From an uncultured Massilia sp. (GTDB taxonomy: Bacteria > Pseudomonadota > Gammaproteobacteria > Burkholderiales > Burkholderiaceae), in the NCBI GenBank assembly GCA_946481275.1, contig CAMLMV010000018.1:1-64000 (forward strand): a stretch of 64,000 nucleotides of DNA, in the 5' to 3' direction. Below, in pieces: positions 42,611-52,552 of this stretch. The notes below the pieces were generated by a model. It did no database searches, had not been told where the DNA came from, and saw only the letters and a list, made by a program, of their open reading frames with translations. Positions within the stretch are counted from its first letter, which is position 1, and every line of letters starts with the position of its first letter. The position numbers and the translations under genes were made by a program.

Positions 42611-43846
42611 TCATCCTTTAACGCAGACAATCTGCTTCAGGGTATGCACGACCTCGACGAGGTCGCTCTGTGCTTCCATCACGGCGTCGATGTCCTTGTA
42701 GGCCATCGGGATCTCGTCGATCACGCCGGCATCCTTGCGGCATTCGACGCCCTCGGTGGCGCGCACCTGGTCGTCGATCGAATAACGGCGCTTGGCCTCG
42801 GTGCGGCTCATCGTGCGGCCGGCGCCGTGGCTGCAGCTGTGGAAGCTCTCCGGGTTGCCCTTGCCGCGCACGATGTAGCTCTTGGCGCCCATCGATCCCG
42901 GAATGATACCCAGCTCGCCCTCGCGTGCCGACACGGCGCCCTTGCGCGTGACCAGCACGTCCTTGCCGAAGTGGTGCTCCTTCTGCACGTAGTTGTGGTG
43001 GCAGTTCACCGCTTCCACGTGCGTCTCGAACGGCTTCTTGATGACCGTGCGTACGGCCGCGATCAGGTTCTGCATCATCACCTCGCGGTTCATGCGCGCA
43101 AACTTCTGCGCCCAACCCACCGCCTCGACGTAGTCGTCGTAGTGTTGCGTCCCTTCTTTCAGATAGGCCAGGTCCTGGTCGGGCAGGTTCGCCAGGTGCG
43201 TGCGCATGTCCTGCTTGGCCACTTCGATGAAGTGCGAACCGATCGCATTACCGACGCCGCGCGAGCCGGAGTGCAGCATGAACCACACGAAGCCCTGCTC
43301 GTCCAGGCAGATCTCGATGAAGTGGTTGCCGGTGCCCAGCGTACCCAGGTGCTTGTAGTTGTTCGTGTGCCTCAGCTTCGGCGTCTTCTGGCAGATGACG
43401 TCGAATTCGTCCTTCAGCACCATCCACGCCTGGTCGACGGCCTGCGGCGGCGTGTCCCACGATCCCTTGTCGCGTCCTTTGAACCCGCGCGTCTTCGGCG
43501 ACATCCCGTGCGGCACGGAGCGCTCGATGGCGCTGCGCAGCGGCCCCAGATTATCCGGCAGGTCGTTGGCGCTCAAGGTCGTCTTGGCGGCCATCATGCC
43601 GCAGCCGATGTCGACGCCGACCGCGGCCGGGATCACGGCGCCCAGCGTCGGAATCACGCTGCCGATCGTCGAGCCCTTGCCCAAGTGGACGTCGGGCATC
43701 GCCGCCATGTGTTTATAGATGAACGGCATGCGCGCCGTGTTGGCCAGCTGGCGCTTCGCTTCCTCTTCGACCGGGACGCCGCGGGTCCACATCTTGACCT
43801 GACGGCCGCCTTCCACGTCCAGGACATCGTAGTGTTCGTGTTTCAT
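42611..43846 (-). CDS. rtcB: RNA-splicing ligase RtcB
   Basis: Joins RNA 2',3'-cyclic-phosphate or 3'-phosphate ends to 5'-OH ends using GTP and manganese; acts in RNA repair. 411 residues, the usual length. Metal and nucleotide motifs are present: MPDVHLGKGSTIGSVIPTLG, AAVGVDIGCGMMAAKTTLSA (metal Cys), LGTLGTGNHFIEICLDEQGF, MLHSGSRGVGN and the guanylylated His in SCSHGAGRTMSRTEAKRRYS. The start at 43846 has GGAG upstream; an ATG at 43864 is possible. Confidence 0.97.
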   Translation of the reverse strand: MKHEHYDVLDVEGGRQVKMWTRGVPVEEEAKRQLANTARMPFIYKHMAAMPDVHLGKGSTIGSVIPTLGAVIPAAVGVDIGCGMMAAKTTLSANDLPDNLGPLRSAIERSVPHGMSPKTRGFKGRDKGSWDTPPQAVDQAWMVLKDEFDVICQKTPKLRHTNNYKHLGTLGTGNHFIEICLDEQGFVWFMLHSGSRGVGNAIGSHFIEVAKQDMRTHLANLPDQDLAYLKEGTQHYDDYVEAVGWAQKFARMNREVMMQNLIAAVRTVIKKPFETHVEAVNCHHNYVQKEHHFGKDVLVTRKGAVSAREGELGIIPGSMGAKSYIVRGKGNPESFHSCSHGAGRTMSRTEAKRRYSIDDQVRATEGVECRKDAGVIDEIPMAYKDIDAVMEAQSDLVEVVHTLKQIVCVKG

Positions 43847-43889
43847 CTTATTTTCTCCATTCATATCTCGTTTGCTGTACCCCTTCCAT

Positions 43890-43905
43890 TGCAAGCGGCA
43901 TGCCA
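43890..43905 (-). promoter_or_regulatory. Sigma-54 (-24/-12) promoter of rtcBA
   Basis: On the minus strand TGGCATGCCGCTTGCA fits TGGCACG-N4-TTGCA with one mismatch and exact spacing, 44 bases before the rtcB start codon. RtcR, encoded divergently, is a sigma-54 activator, so the site fits its known role. Confidence 0.85.
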
Positions 43906-44031
43906 CTTCCTCGGCGCGTTACGAGGATGACGCTAAATCGCTGATTATCCAGAACATTTATTGTTGACCGACGCTGCGGCATGAGCAGGCTTTCATGATA
44001 AATTTATCCTAATTTATAAAAATTTATATTC

Positions 44032-45633
44032 ATGAAAAAGAAGAATACCGTCGTCATCGGCTTCATCGGCACCCAGCTCGACAGCGGCAAAGGCGGCGCG
44101 CGCTGGGAAAAATGGCGGCCGACCGTGGCCCTGACGCAGCATGAAGACGTGGTCATCGACCGCCTGGAACTGCTGTACAACGGCGAGCCGACCGCGCTGC
44201 TCGACCAGGTCATGCGGGACATCGGCACGGTGTCGCCGGAAACCAGTGTCGTGCCGCGCCGGGTCGACATCGACGATCCGTGGGATTTCGAGCAGGTCTA
44301 CGGTGCCCTGTTCGACTTCGCGCGCGCCTACCCCTTCGAACCCGACCGGGAGGACTACTGGGTCCACATCACGACCGGCACGCACGTGGTCCAGATCTGC
44401 ATGTTCCTGATGACCGAGGCGCGCTATTTCCCGGGCTGCCTGCTGCAGACGTCGCCACCGCGCCGCCATGGGCCCGGTGCGCCCGGCACGCTGGCGCTGA
44501 TCGACCTCGACCTGTCGAAGTATGACCAGATCGCCCGGCGCTTCTCGCGCGAGCAACAGGATGCCGTGGCCTTCCTGAAATCCGGCATTGCCACCCGCAA
44601 CGTCCACTTCAACACGATGATCGACGAGATCGAACGCGTGGCGATCAAGTCGCGCGCGCCGATCCTGTTGATGGGGCCGACCGGCGCCGGCAAATCGTTC
44701 CTCGCGCGCCGCCTGTACGAGCTCAAGAAGACGCGCCGCCAGGCGGCCGGTCGCTTCGTCGAGATCAATTGCGCGACGCTGCATGGCGACGGCGCGGGCT
44801 CGACGCTGTTCGGCCACGTCAAGGGCGCCTTCACGGGCGCGATGTCGGAGCGCAGCGGCCTGCTGCGCACGGCCGACAAGGGTGTGCTGTTCCTGGACGA
44901 GATCGGCGAACTGGGGCTGGACGAACAGGCCATGTTGCTCAAGGCGATCGAGGAAAAGCGTTTCCTGCCGGTCGGCGGCGACCACGAGGTGCACAGCGAC
45001 TTCCAGCTGATCGCCGGCACCAACCGCGACCTGGGCCGCGAGGTCGCCCACGGGCGCTTTCGCGAAGACCTGTTTGCCCGGATTAATCTGTGGACGTACG
45101 AGTTGCCGGGCCTCGTCGAGCGCAGCGAAGACATCGAGCCGAACATCGACTACCTGTTGCGCGAATTCGGCGCCGAGCACGGACAGATGGTGCGCTTCAA
45201 CAAGGAGGCGCGCGACCGCTACATGCGGTTCGCGATGTCGCAGGACGCGCGCTGGACGGGCAACTTCCGCGACCTCTCGGCCTCCATCACACGCATGGCC
45301 ACGCTGGCCGAGTCCGGCCGCATCAACGACGCGATCGTCGAGGGAGAGATCAAGCGTTTGCGGCAGCTGTGGCGGCCCTTCAGCGACGTCGCCCAGGCAC
45401 CGACCGACCTCGATGCGCTGCTCGGCGCGGACGCCGCAGCGCAGCTCGACCAGTTCGACGCGCTGCAATTGCAGGCCGTGGTGGAGATCTGCCGCCAGTC
45501 GCTGTCGCTGTCGGACGCGGGCCGCAAGTTGTTCGCCGTCTCGCGCACGGCCAAGCGCCAGCCGAACGATGCGGACCGCCTCAAGAAGTATCTGGCGCGC
45601 TTCGGCCTGGCCTGGGAAGACATGCATGCCTGA
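44032..45633 (+). CDS. rtcR: Sigma-54-dependent activator RtcR
   Basis: Activates rtcBA. 533 residues: an N-terminal regulatory domain of the CARF type (about 1-180; VVIGFIGTQLDSGKGGARWE, DYWVHITTGTHVVQICMFLM), an AAA+ domain (about 185-430) with Walker A GPTGAGKS at 215-222, the sigma-54 contact loop GAFTGA at 265-270 and Walker B VLFLDEIGE at 285-293, and a C-terminal helix-turn-helix (LSLSDAGRKLFAVSRTAKRQ). In known RtcR, the N-domain holds activity back until damaged-RNA ligands bind. Divergent from rtcB with a 185-base gap holding the sigma-54 promoter. Confidence 0.96.
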   Translation: MKKKNTVVIGFIGTQLDSGKGGARWEKWRPTVALTQHEDVVIDRLELLYNGEPTALLDQVMRDIGTVSPETSVVPRRVDIDDPWDFEQVYGALFDFARAYPFEPDREDYWVHITTGTHVVQICMFLMTEARYFPGCLLQTSPPRRHGPGAPGTLALIDLDLSKYDQIARRFSREQQDAVAFLKSGIATRNVHFNTMIDEIERVAIKSRAPILLMGPTGAGKSFLARRLYELKKTRRQAAGRFVEINCATLHGDGAGSTLFGHVKGAFTGAMSERSGLLRTADKGVLFLDEIGELGLDEQAMLLKAIEEKRFLPVGGDHEVHSDFQLIAGTNRDLGREVAHGRFREDLFARINLWTYELPGLVERSEDIEPNIDYLLREFGAEHGQMVRFNKEARDRYMRFAMSQDARWTGNFRDLSASITRMATLAESGRINDAIVEGEIKRLRQLWRPFSDVAQAPTDLDALLGADAAAQLDQFDALQLQAVVEICRQSLSLSDAGRKLFAVSRTAKRQPNDADRLKKYLARFGLAWEDMHA

Positions 45634-45759
45634 TGGCAGCATGGCACGGCGATTCCACGGCCTGTACCGCCAATGCTGCGTTCTGTCGCAATCGACGGGT
45701 TCCGTGCGGGGTGTTTGCCTATAGTGATTCCATCAGACCACTATTTGGAGACCCCGAAC

Positions 45760-46524
45760 ATGAACAACCTGATCAAGAGCGCCTTCCTCGCCACGACCCT
45801 GGCCCTGAGCGCGCATGCCGTGGCCGACGACCTCGTCCGCGAAAACCGCACCGTGGATGCGAACGTATCGAAGGTGCGACTGGGCGGCGTGATCCGCCTG
45901 AACCTGCACCAGGGCGCGACGCCGTCGCTGGTGGTGTCCGGCGACCGCCGCTATGTGACGAAGGTGACGACCACGCAGCGCGGCGACACGCTCGTGATCG
46001 ACATGGAGAACAATACCCGCTTCGAAGGCAACAGCAAGAACGAGCTGCGTGCCGACCTCACCGTGCCAAACCTGCGTGAATTCGTGTCGCAGGGCGTCGG
46101 CTCGAGCGAGGTCTCCGGTTTCAGCGGCGACAAGCTGAAGCTCGCGCTGGACGGCGCCGGCGCCGTGCGCTTCACGGGGCAATATCGCGACGTCGACGCG
46201 CGCCTGGGCGGCGTCGGCGGCCTCACGCTGAATCCCGGCCAGGCCGACCGCATCGAACTGCACCTGGGCGGCGCCGGTCACATCACCGTGGCCGGCCAGA
46301 CCAAGGTCTTGCGCGCGCAACTGGGCGGCGTCGGCGGTCTCGACGCTCAACAATTACGCGCAGAAACCGTCGACCTGGACATGACCGGCCTCGGCGGCGC
46401 CAGCGTGTACGCGAAAACGGCGGCCAACGTCAATCTGAGCGGCATGGGCTCGGCCACCGTCTACGGCAAGCCGGCCACGCGCAATGCGACGACGAATGGC
46501 TTCGGGAAGGTGAGCTGGCAATAA
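45760..46524 (+). CDS. Exported GIN-domain (DUF2807) protein
   Basis: A 254-residue protein with a signal peptide (about 1-22, LIKSAFLATTLALSAHAVAD) and a right-handed beta-helix-like GIN domain: repeated turns such as LRADLTVPNLREFVSQGVGS, LALDGAGAVRFTGQYRDVDA and LGGVGGLTLNPGQADRIELH. The family is thought to bind or shape surface material, but no function is established. Starts at 45760 behind TTGGAG. It converges with the BON lipoprotein gene (15 bases apart). Confidence 0.82.
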   Translation: MNNLIKSAFLATTLALSAHAVADDLVRENRTVDANVSKVRLGGVIRLNLHQGATPSLVVSGDRRYVTKVTTTQRGDTLVIDMENNTRFEGNSKNELRADLTVPNLREFVSQGVGSSEVSGFSGDKLKLALDGAGAVRFTGQYRDVDARLGGVGGLTLNPGQADRIELHLGGAGHITVAGQTKVLRAQLGGVGGLDAQQLRAETVDLDMTGLGGASVYAKTAANVNLSGMGSATVYGKPATRNATTNGFGKVSWQ

Positions 46525-46539
46525 GCAGCTGGCAATAAG

Positions 46540-46863
46540 TCAGCGGATGACGGTGTCGTTCTTGACCGACTTCACGCCCTTCACGCCACGCGCGATTTCC
46601 ACCGCTTTCTGGGCGGATTCGCGCGAATCGACGAAGCCGCTCAGCTGCACCGTGCCCTTGAACGTTTCCACCTGAACCTGGGTCGCCTTGACCGTCGGAT
46701 CGGCGGCGAAGGCCGCTTTCACCTTGCCGGTGATCACGGAATCATCGATGTATTCGCCCGTGCCTTCGCGGGTCGGTGTCGGCGCGCAGGCGGCGAGCGA
46801 GACCAGCAGCGAGGTCGCGAGAACTGACTGGGCAATGGCGGACTGAAAACGAGTGAGCTTCAT
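46540..46863 (-). CDS. BON-domain lipoprotein
   Basis: A 107-residue lipoprotein: signal with lipobox LAAC at about 23-26 (LLVSLAACAPTPTREGTGEY), then one BON domain (about 40-107; DDSVITGKVKAAFAADPTVK, VQLSGFVDSRESAQKAVEIA). BON domains bind membranes or peptidoglycan; the single-domain form resembles half of OsmY. Its stop lies in the gap between the GIN gene and itself, and it is not obviously part of the pilus operon upstream. Confidence 0.85.
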   Translation of the reverse strand: MKLTRFQSAIAQSVLATSLLVSLAACAPTPTREGTGEYIDDSVITGKVKAAFAADPTVKATQVQVETFKGTVQLSGFVDSRESAQKAVEIARGVKGVKSVKNDTVIR

Positions 46864-46954
46864 GGCGGTTCTCCCGAGTTATCAAGAATTTTATTATTCC
46901 GAATTTCGGAGGAGCCTGTCGCCCGCTACTGTTGTGAAAACGGCACTCCAGCGT

Positions 46955-48046
46955 TCAAGGGGCATCGGCCCGGTCCGCCTGCGCAATGAGCGGGCCCGAC
47001 GGCGGTTTTGCGACGATGCGCTGCAGCGGCACATCGTGGCCGATGACGAGGCGCACGTCGGCGTGCCCGGCCATGTTCACCTCGACCGGCGCGCCGGTGC
47101 CGACATGCCGTGCCAGACGCTCCGCCGCCGTCCGGAACGCCGGCTGGTACTCGACGCGCGTCTGGCGCACGTCGAAACCCTTTTCGTTGGTCAGGCGCAC
47201 CACCTTCAGTCCCGGATCGCGCAATTGACGTGATACAAGGCGAGCCAACCCCTGACGGCCGTTACCGTTGCTGATCTCGAGCCTGGCGACCGCTTCCGGC
47301 ACGAGCGCCGGGCCGGCCGCGTCGTCGACGGGCGCGCTGTGCAGCGCGCCCGCTTTTGCCGGCACGCGGCGCAATTCGAGGATACCGTCATCCCTGCGGA
47401 TCACTTCGACGGATGCCCAGGCGTCGTCGTCGGGACGCCGGTCGGTCTTGACCGCCTGCTCGATGGCCGGCAAGCGCGTGCCGCCGTTCGCCGTCGCATA
47501 GTCGGCGCGGAAATCGTGCTCGCGCAACGCCTCGGCCTGGCGCAGCATCTGCCGGCCACGTTCTTCCTGGCCCAGCTTGAGCAGCGCCTCGCCCAGGTAT
47601 TGCCAGGCGCGGTGGTTGAGCGGGTCCAGGAGACAGGCTTTTTCGAGCGCGACCTGGGCCGCATCAAAGTCGCCGCTGAGCAGGTACGCATACCCCAGAT
47701 TGGAAAACAGGAAGGCAGAGGCGGGGCCGGATGCCAACGCGACGTCGCGGGTCAGCTCGCGCCAGATCGGGATCGCGCGCGCGAAATCGCGCTGCTCGGC
47801 GTAGGCAATCGCCAGCCCGTTGCGCGCATTGACGTGTGTGGCGTCGATCCGCAACGCGGCCTGGTAGGCGACGATCGCGTCGCCGTAGCGACGTGCCAGG
47901 TACAGATCGCGGCCACGCAGATAACTGTCGTCCGCCGCCGGGACCGCGGAAATTCCGGCGTACGGCTGCAGCGATGGGCTGCTGCAGGCCAGCAGCACGC
48001 CGCTGCACAACAATGGCAGGCCGTAGAGGCGGATACGCGAGCGCAT
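46955..48046 (-). CDS. tadD: TadD-like TPR lipoprotein with LytR_C domain
   Basis: The last gene of the tad cluster. 363 residues: lipobox LLAC near residue 20, TPR repeats (about 42-185; LYLARRYGDAIVAYQAALRI, LGYAYLLSGDFDAAQVALEK, AWQYLGEALLKLGQEERGRQ), and a C-terminal LytR_C-type domain (about 255-350; LEISNGNGRQGLARLVSRQL). TadD acts in assembly at the outer membrane. The extra LytR_C domain suggests cell-wall contact. 16 bases downstream of tadC. Confidence 0.85.
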   Translation of the reverse strand: MRSRIRLYGLPLLCSGVLLACSSPSLQPYAGISAVPAADDSYLRGRDLYLARRYGDAIVAYQAALRIDATHVNARNGLAIAYAEQRDFARAIPIWRELTRDVALASGPASAFLFSNLGYAYLLSGDFDAAQVALEKACLLDPLNHRAWQYLGEALLKLGQEERGRQMLRQAEALREHDFRADYATANGGTRLPAIEQAVKTDRRPDDDAWASVEVIRRDDGILELRRVPAKAGALHSAPVDDAAGPALVPEAVARLEISNGNGRQGLARLVSRQLRDPGLKVVRLTNEKGFDVRQTRVEYQPAFRTAAERLARHVGTGAPVEVNMAGHADVRLVIGHDVPLQRIVAKPPSGPLIAQADRADAP

Positions 48047-48062
48047 GACAATCTCCGTTCGT

Positions 48063-49004
48063 TCAGTTGGAACCGCCGACGGTGCCGCCGAAGAGCTTGG
48101 CGATCTGGATGCCGGCAGGCCCCAGCAACACGATCAACAAGGTGGGGAAAATGCAGAAGATGAGGGGGAACAACAGTTTCAGCCCGATCTTGGCGGCGGC
48201 CTCCTCCGCCACCATGCGGCGCTTGCCGCGCAGCGTTTCCGAGTACACGCGCAGGGCGTCGCCGATGCTGGTGCCGAACCGTTCGGACTGGATCAGCATG
48301 GCGACGAGCGAGTCGACGTCGTCGAGCCCCACGCGCAGCGCGAAATTGCGCAGCGCCTTTTCCTTGCTGAAGCCGGCACGCATTTCCATCAGCACCAGCT
48401 GCAATTCCTGGCCCAGCGTGACGCTCTTGATATGGATCTCGGCGGCGACCTTGACGAACGCACGCTCGAGGCTCAGGCCCGCCTCCACGCACACCGTGAG
48501 CAGGTCGAGCGCGTCGGGGATGTTTTCGAAGATCTCGCGCTTGCGGCGCTTGACGACGCGCTCGAGGAGTGTGTTGGGCAGGTAGTAGCCGCAGGTTGCC
48601 GCGAACAGCAGCAGGAACAGCAAGCCGAGTTCGGCGATGGTGGCGGGCACGAAGGCCAGCACGATGCCGACCAGCGCGGGCAGGCACAGCGCCAGGGCTG
48701 TCTTGGAGGCGAAGTACAGCGTCGGCGCCGCCGGGTTGCGCCAGCCGGCGTTCATGAAGCGCGTGCGCAGCGCCGACTTCTCCCAGCCTTCGTCTGGCAC
48801 CGACAACTTGGTGAGCGGCTTGGCGACGCGCGCCACGCGTTCGACCCAGCCGCTGCGCTCCGCCGTGCCGTCGTCCTTACGGCCCATGAAGCTCGCCAGC
48901 CGGGCACGCAGCGCGGCGGGCGCGAACAGCACGGCCGCGAGCCACGCAAGGCAGCAGACGACCGCGAAGACGATCAACAGGAACAGCAGCTGTGCGCGAG
49001 TCAT
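48063..49004 (-). CDS. tadC: Tad pilus inner-membrane protein TadC
   Basis: A GspF-type platform protein. 313 residues: N-terminal membrane segment (LLFLLIVFAVVCCLAWLAAV), two mid membrane segments (about 110-150, LALCLPALVGIVLAFVPATI then LGLLFLLLFAATCGYYL), the T2SSF domain (about 160-285; ALDLLTVCVEAGLSLERAFV, DSLVAMLIQSERFGTSIGDA) and a C-terminal segment (LLFPLIFCIFPTLLIVLLGP). It pairs with TadB, encoded 10 bases upstream. Confidence 0.92.
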   Translation of the reverse strand: MTRAQLLFLLIVFAVVCCLAWLAAVLFAPAALRARLASFMGRKDDGTAERSGWVERVARVAKPLTKLSVPDEGWEKSALRTRFMNAGWRNPAAPTLYFASKTALALCLPALVGIVLAFVPATIAELGLLFLLLFAATCGYYLPNTLLERVVKRRKREIFENIPDALDLLTVCVEAGLSLERAFVKVAAEIHIKSVTLGQELQLVLMEMRAGFSKEKALRNFALRVGLDDVDSLVAMLIQSERFGTSIGDALRVYSETLRGKRRMVAEEAAAKIGLKLLFPLIFCIFPTLLIVLLGPAGIQIAKLFGGTVGGSN

Positions 49005-49014
49005 CGATGTCTCC

Positions 49015-49992
49015 TCAGATGCGGATGCGGATCACCTTCTTCAGCCAGATCACGCCGATGATGATCATGACCAGCGCCATCCATAGCATTTTCACGCCCA
49101 GCGGATCGGTCCACAGCACCTTGATGTACTTGGGATTCACCAGCAGCAACATGGCACCCACGGCAAACGGCAGCAGCCCGAGGATCCAGGCCGACATGCG
49201 CCCTTCGGCCGACAGCACGCGGACCTGCGCCGCGAGCCGCAGCCGGCCGCGGATGATGTGGCCGATGTTGCTGAGTATCTCGGCCAGGTTGCCCCCGGTC
49301 TCGCGCTGGATCAGGATGGCGATAACGAGGTAGCGCAGGTCGGTCAACGGAATGCGGGCCGCCATGTTGTGCAACGCTTCACCCAGCGGCACGCCGTAGT
49401 TGATTTCCTCGCGCGCGATGCGGAACTCGCCGCTGAGCGGCTCCGCCAGTTCGTTGCCGACGATTTGCAGGACGTTCGAAAACGAGTGCCCCGCACGCAG
49501 CGCGCGCGCGATGAAGTCGGCCGCGTCGGGCAGTTGCTCCTCGATGCGCGCGAGGCGGCGCATGCGCGCACGCCGCACCAGCAGCAGCGGCACATAGGCG
49601 CACAACAGGACGATCCCGACGCGGATCGGCAGCGGCAGCGGCCACTGCAAGACGAGGTATGCGGCGGCCAGCATCGTCGCGGCAGAGCACAGCAGGAAAC
49701 GCTCGACCGACCAGGCGATGCCGGACTGCACGAGGAGCCTGTCGAGGCGGTGCGCGAAGCGGAACCGCTGCAGCAGGCGGTCGACCACTTCGTGCCGGCC
49801 GAAGCGGCGCAGCTTCAGGATCGAGATGCGCTCGGCATTGCGGCCCTGGTTCCCCGACATCAGCTGCAGCCGGCGCGCGATCCGTTGGGCGCTGGCGCCA
49901 TGCGTGCTCACCCACCATAGATAGACGCCTTCGATGCCGAGGACGGCGGCGGCGAACAGGAAGACGATGAATCCGTAGAAGAGGATGTCCAT
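49015..49992 (-). CDS. tadB: Tad pilus inner-membrane protein TadB
   Basis: The second GspF-type platform protein. 325 residues: N-terminal membrane segment ([20 protein letters not shown]), two mid segments (about 105-140), the T2SSF domain (about 165-285; [40 protein letters not shown]) and C-terminal membrane segments. 24 bases downstream of tadA. Confidence 0.92.
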   Translation of the reverse strand: MDILFYGFIVFLFAAAVLGIEGVYLWWVSTHGASAQRIARRLQLMSGNQGRNAERISILKLRRFGRHEVVDRLLQRFRFAHRLDRLLVQSGIAWSVERFLLCSAATMLAAAYLVLQWPLPLPIRVGIVLLCAYVPLLLVRRARMRRLARIEEQLPDAADFIARALRAGHSFSNVLQIVGNELAEPLSGEFRIAREEINYGVPLGEALHNMAARIPLTDLRYLVIAILIQRETGGNLAEILSNIGHIIRGRLRLAAQVRVLSAEGRMSAWILGLLPFAVGAMLLLVNPKYIKVLWTDPLGVKMLWMALVMIIIGVIWLKKVIRIRI

Positions 49993-50016
49993 GCGTGACT
50001 CTCGCGGCGATACGGC

Positions 50017-51360
50017 TCAGGTGAACACTCGGTCGGGGTCGAACGTGTCCTCGGGCACCGCGGCGCCGAACATGCGCAGGCGGTCGGCGAAGCGCGGCCG
50101 CACGCCGGTGGCGCAGAAATGGCCCTGCACCTTGCCGTCCGTGTCGATCCCCGTCTGCTCGAAGCGGAAGATTTCCTGCATCGAGATGATGTCGCCTTCC
50201 ATGCCGGTGATTTCCTGCATGCTGACGACCTTGCGCGTGCCGTCCGCCAGGCGCGAGGCCTGCAGGATCACGGTGATGGCCGAAGCGATCTGCTGGCGGA
50301 TGGCACGCGGCGTCAGGCTCACGCCGGCCATGCCGACCATGTTCTCCAGGCGCGCCAGTGCATCGCGCGGCGTGTTCGCGTGGATGGTCGCGAGCGAGCC
50401 TTCATGGCCCGTGTTCATGGCCTGCAGCATGTCCAGCGCTTCCGGTCCGCGCACCTCGCCCAGGATGATGCGGTCGGGGCGCATGCGCAGCGAGTTGCGC
50501 ACGAGCGCGCGCTGCGTCACTTCGCCCTTGCCTTCGATGTTCGGCGGGCGCGTCTCGAGGCGCACGACGTGCGGCTGACGCAGCTGGAGTTCGGCCGCGT
50601 CCTCGATCGTCACGATGCGCTCGTTGCCGGGAATGAAGCCCGAGATCAGGTTCAGCATCGTCGTCTTGCCGCTGCCGGTACCGCCCGAGATCAGGATGTT
50701 CACCTTGGCGAGGCCGAGGCTCTCGAGCACCTTGATCATCGGCGGCGTGACGCTTTTATAGTCGAGCAGGTTCTGCACCGTGAGCGGCGTCGCGCCGAAG
50801 CGCCGGATCGACACCAGCGGCCCGTCGACCGCCAGCGGCGGAATGATCGCGTTGACGCGCGAACCGTCCGGCAGCCGCGCGTCGACCATCGGACTCGATT
50901 CGTCCACGCGGCGGCCGACGCGCGAGACGATCTTCTCGATGATCTTCATGAGGTGCGCGTTGTCGTGGAATGACACGTCGGTCAGCTCCAGGCGGCCGCG
51001 CCGCTCGACGTACACCTTGTCGCAGGTGTTGACGAGGATGTCCGAGATGGTCGGATCGTTGAGCAGCGGCTCGAGCGGGCCGAAGCCGAGCATCTCGTGC
51101 TGGATGTCGAGCACGAGATGATGGCGCTCCTGCTGGTTCAGCACGATGCGCTCTTCCTCGATGATGCGCTGGACCAGCAGCGCCAGTTCGTGCTTGAACT
51201 GCTCGCTCGTCAGGCGCTTCAGGCGCTCCAGGTCGATCCGGTCGAGGATCATCTGGTGCATCGTCTTCTTCAGCTCCGCGTAGGCTTGTTGCGCCGCGGC
51301 CGCTACCGGCTGATGCTGGCGCTCCTCGTCCGTCACGGACAGGCGTTCACGCAGGGACAT
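50017..51360 (-). CDS. tadA: Tad pilus secretion ATPase TadA/CpaF
   Basis: The hexameric ATPase that drives Flp pilus assembly. 447 residues. Walker A GGTGSGKT at 226-233, Asp box [20 protein letters not shown], Walker [21 protein letters not shown], His box [20 protein letters not shown]. The N-terminal domain (1-150) is the helical type usual for CpaF ([20 protein letters not shown]). 19 bases downstream of cpaE. Confidence 0.95.
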   Translation of the reverse strand: MSLRERLSVTDEERQHQPVAAAAQQAYAELKKTMHQMILDRIDLERLKRLTSEQFKHELALLVQRIIEEERIVLNQQERHHLVLDIQHEMLGFGPLEPLLNDPTISDILVNTCDKVYVERRGRLELTDVSFHDNAHLMKIIEKIVSRVGRRVDESSPMVDARLPDGSRVNAIIPPLAVDGPLVSIRRFGATPLTVQNLLDYKSVTPPMIKVLESLGLAKVNILISGGTGSGKTTMLNLISGFIPGNERIVTIEDAAELQLRQPHVVRLETRPPNIEGKGEVTQRALVRNSLRMRPDRIILGEVRGPEALDMLQAMNTGHEGSLATIHANTPRDALARLENMVGMAGVSLTPRAIRQQIASAITVILQASRLADGTRKVVSMQEITGMEGDIISMQEIFRFEQTGIDTDGKVQGHFCATGVRPRFADRLRMFGAAVPEDTFDPDRVFT

Positions 51361-51379
51361 GGACGGCTCCTTGAAAGAA

Positions 51380-52552
51380 TCAATCGTCTTCGCCGCGCCC
51401 GAACAGGCGGTCGAACAGACCCTTGGCCTCGGGGATGCGGCGCGCGGTCACCACTTCCACCAGGTCGGCCAGGCTGCGCGCGGCGGCGCTGCCGCGCGAC
51501 AGCTGCAGCACCGGAATGCCCTGGTTGACGGAGTCGGTGACGGCGATGTAATCGTTCGGGACGGTGTGCAGCACTTCCGCGCCCAGCGCCGCGTGCAGGT
51601 CCGCCAGGCGCAGCTTGCCGCCCTTTTCGTAGCGGTTGACGATCAGGCGGATGTGGTCGGTCACGTAGCCCAGCGAGCGGAAGATGTCGAGCAGGCGCCG
51701 GGCGTCGCGGATGTCCGGCAGGGCCAGCTGCAGCACCGGGTAGATCGCGTCGGTGCTGTCGAGCGCGCGCAGCGATACCGCGTCGATCTGGCGTCCGACG
51801 TCGAGCAGGATGTAGTCGTAGTGCTGGCGTGCGACGCGCAGGATCGTGTCGATGTGTTCGGGCTTGGCTTCGATCGTCTGGCCCGGGTCGTCGGCGGCCG
51901 CCAGCACGCCGAAGCCGGGTGCCACGTGCACGAGGCACGATTCCAGGAACGGCCCGTCGATGCGCGCGATCTGCTGGCACACGTCCGACAGCGTCATGGC
52001 CGGCCTCTGGTCCGACACGTACAGCGTGGCGTCGCCGAACTGGCGATGGAGGTCGATCAGCAGCACCTTCTTGTCCGCCAGCGTGGCCAGCGCGTAGCCG
52101 AAATTGGTGGAGATGAAGGTGGCGCCGCTGCCGCCCTTGCACGCGATGAACGCGAGTATCTTCCCGTCGCGCATCGTGGCCACGCCGGCGCTGGCCGCGA
52201 TGCGGTCGATCGCCTCGTGCAGCGCACGATGCACCAGCGGCAGTTGCAGCACTTCGCGCACGCCGGCGCGCATGGCGCGGATCAGGACATCGGGATGGTG
52301 ATTGTCGGTCAACAGCATGAAATGCGCTGCCGAGTAGTGGCGGGTCAGGCGCTCGAGCAGGTCGCCGTCGGCGGCATCGGCATCGCTGATGTCGACGATG
52401 ATCAGGCTGGGACCATCAGGCAGCGGACGTTCGAGCGCATCGCGCAGGCTGGCGCGGCTGGCGGCGACATTCAACGGCGGCACGCGTGCCGCGCCCTGGG
52501 AGGCGATCTCCGCGTAAAGCTGGGCGTCGCGGCTGATCAGGAAGGCTTTCAC
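51380..52552 (-). CDS. cpaE: CpaE/TadZ-like pilus localisation ATPase
   Basis: A MinD/ParA-superfamily protein that places the pilus in the cell. 390 residues: an N-terminal receiver-like domain (about 1-125; GPSLIIVDISDADAADGDLL, HFMLLTDNHHPDVLIRAMRA) and a P-loop domain (about 130-390). The deviant Walker A reads CKGGSGATFISTNFGYALAT: the second Lys/Thr pair of KGGxGKT is replaced by Ala-Thr, as in atypical TadZ proteins. The start is GTG at 52552, overlapping the upstream lipoprotein's stop codon (GTGA); the frame is open further, but that part lies inside the lipoprotein gene. Confidence 0.9.
   Translation of the reverse strand: MKAFLISRDAQLYAEIASQGAARVPPLNVAASRASLRDALERPLPDGPSLIIVDISDADAADGDLLERLTRHYSAAHFMLLTDNHHPDVLIRAMRAGVREVLQLPLVHRALHEAIDRIAASAGVATMRDGKILAFIACKGGSGATFISTNFGYALATLADKKVLLIDLHRQFGDATLYVSDQRPAMTLSDVCQQIARIDGPFLESCLVHVAPGFGVLAAADDPGQTIEAKPEHIDTILRVARQHYDYILLDVGRQIDAVSLRALDSTDAIYPVLQLALPDIRDARRLLDIFRSLGYVTDHIRLIVNRYEKGGKLRLADLHAALGAEVLHTVPNDYIAVTDSVNQGIPVLQLSRGSAAARSLADLVEVVTARRIPEAKGLFDRLFGRGEDD

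Noticed and set aside
41357..43930. 857-codon plus-strand frame opposite rtcA and rtcB
   Set aside because: Shadow frame; rtcA and rtcB carry complete catalytic motifs on the other strand.
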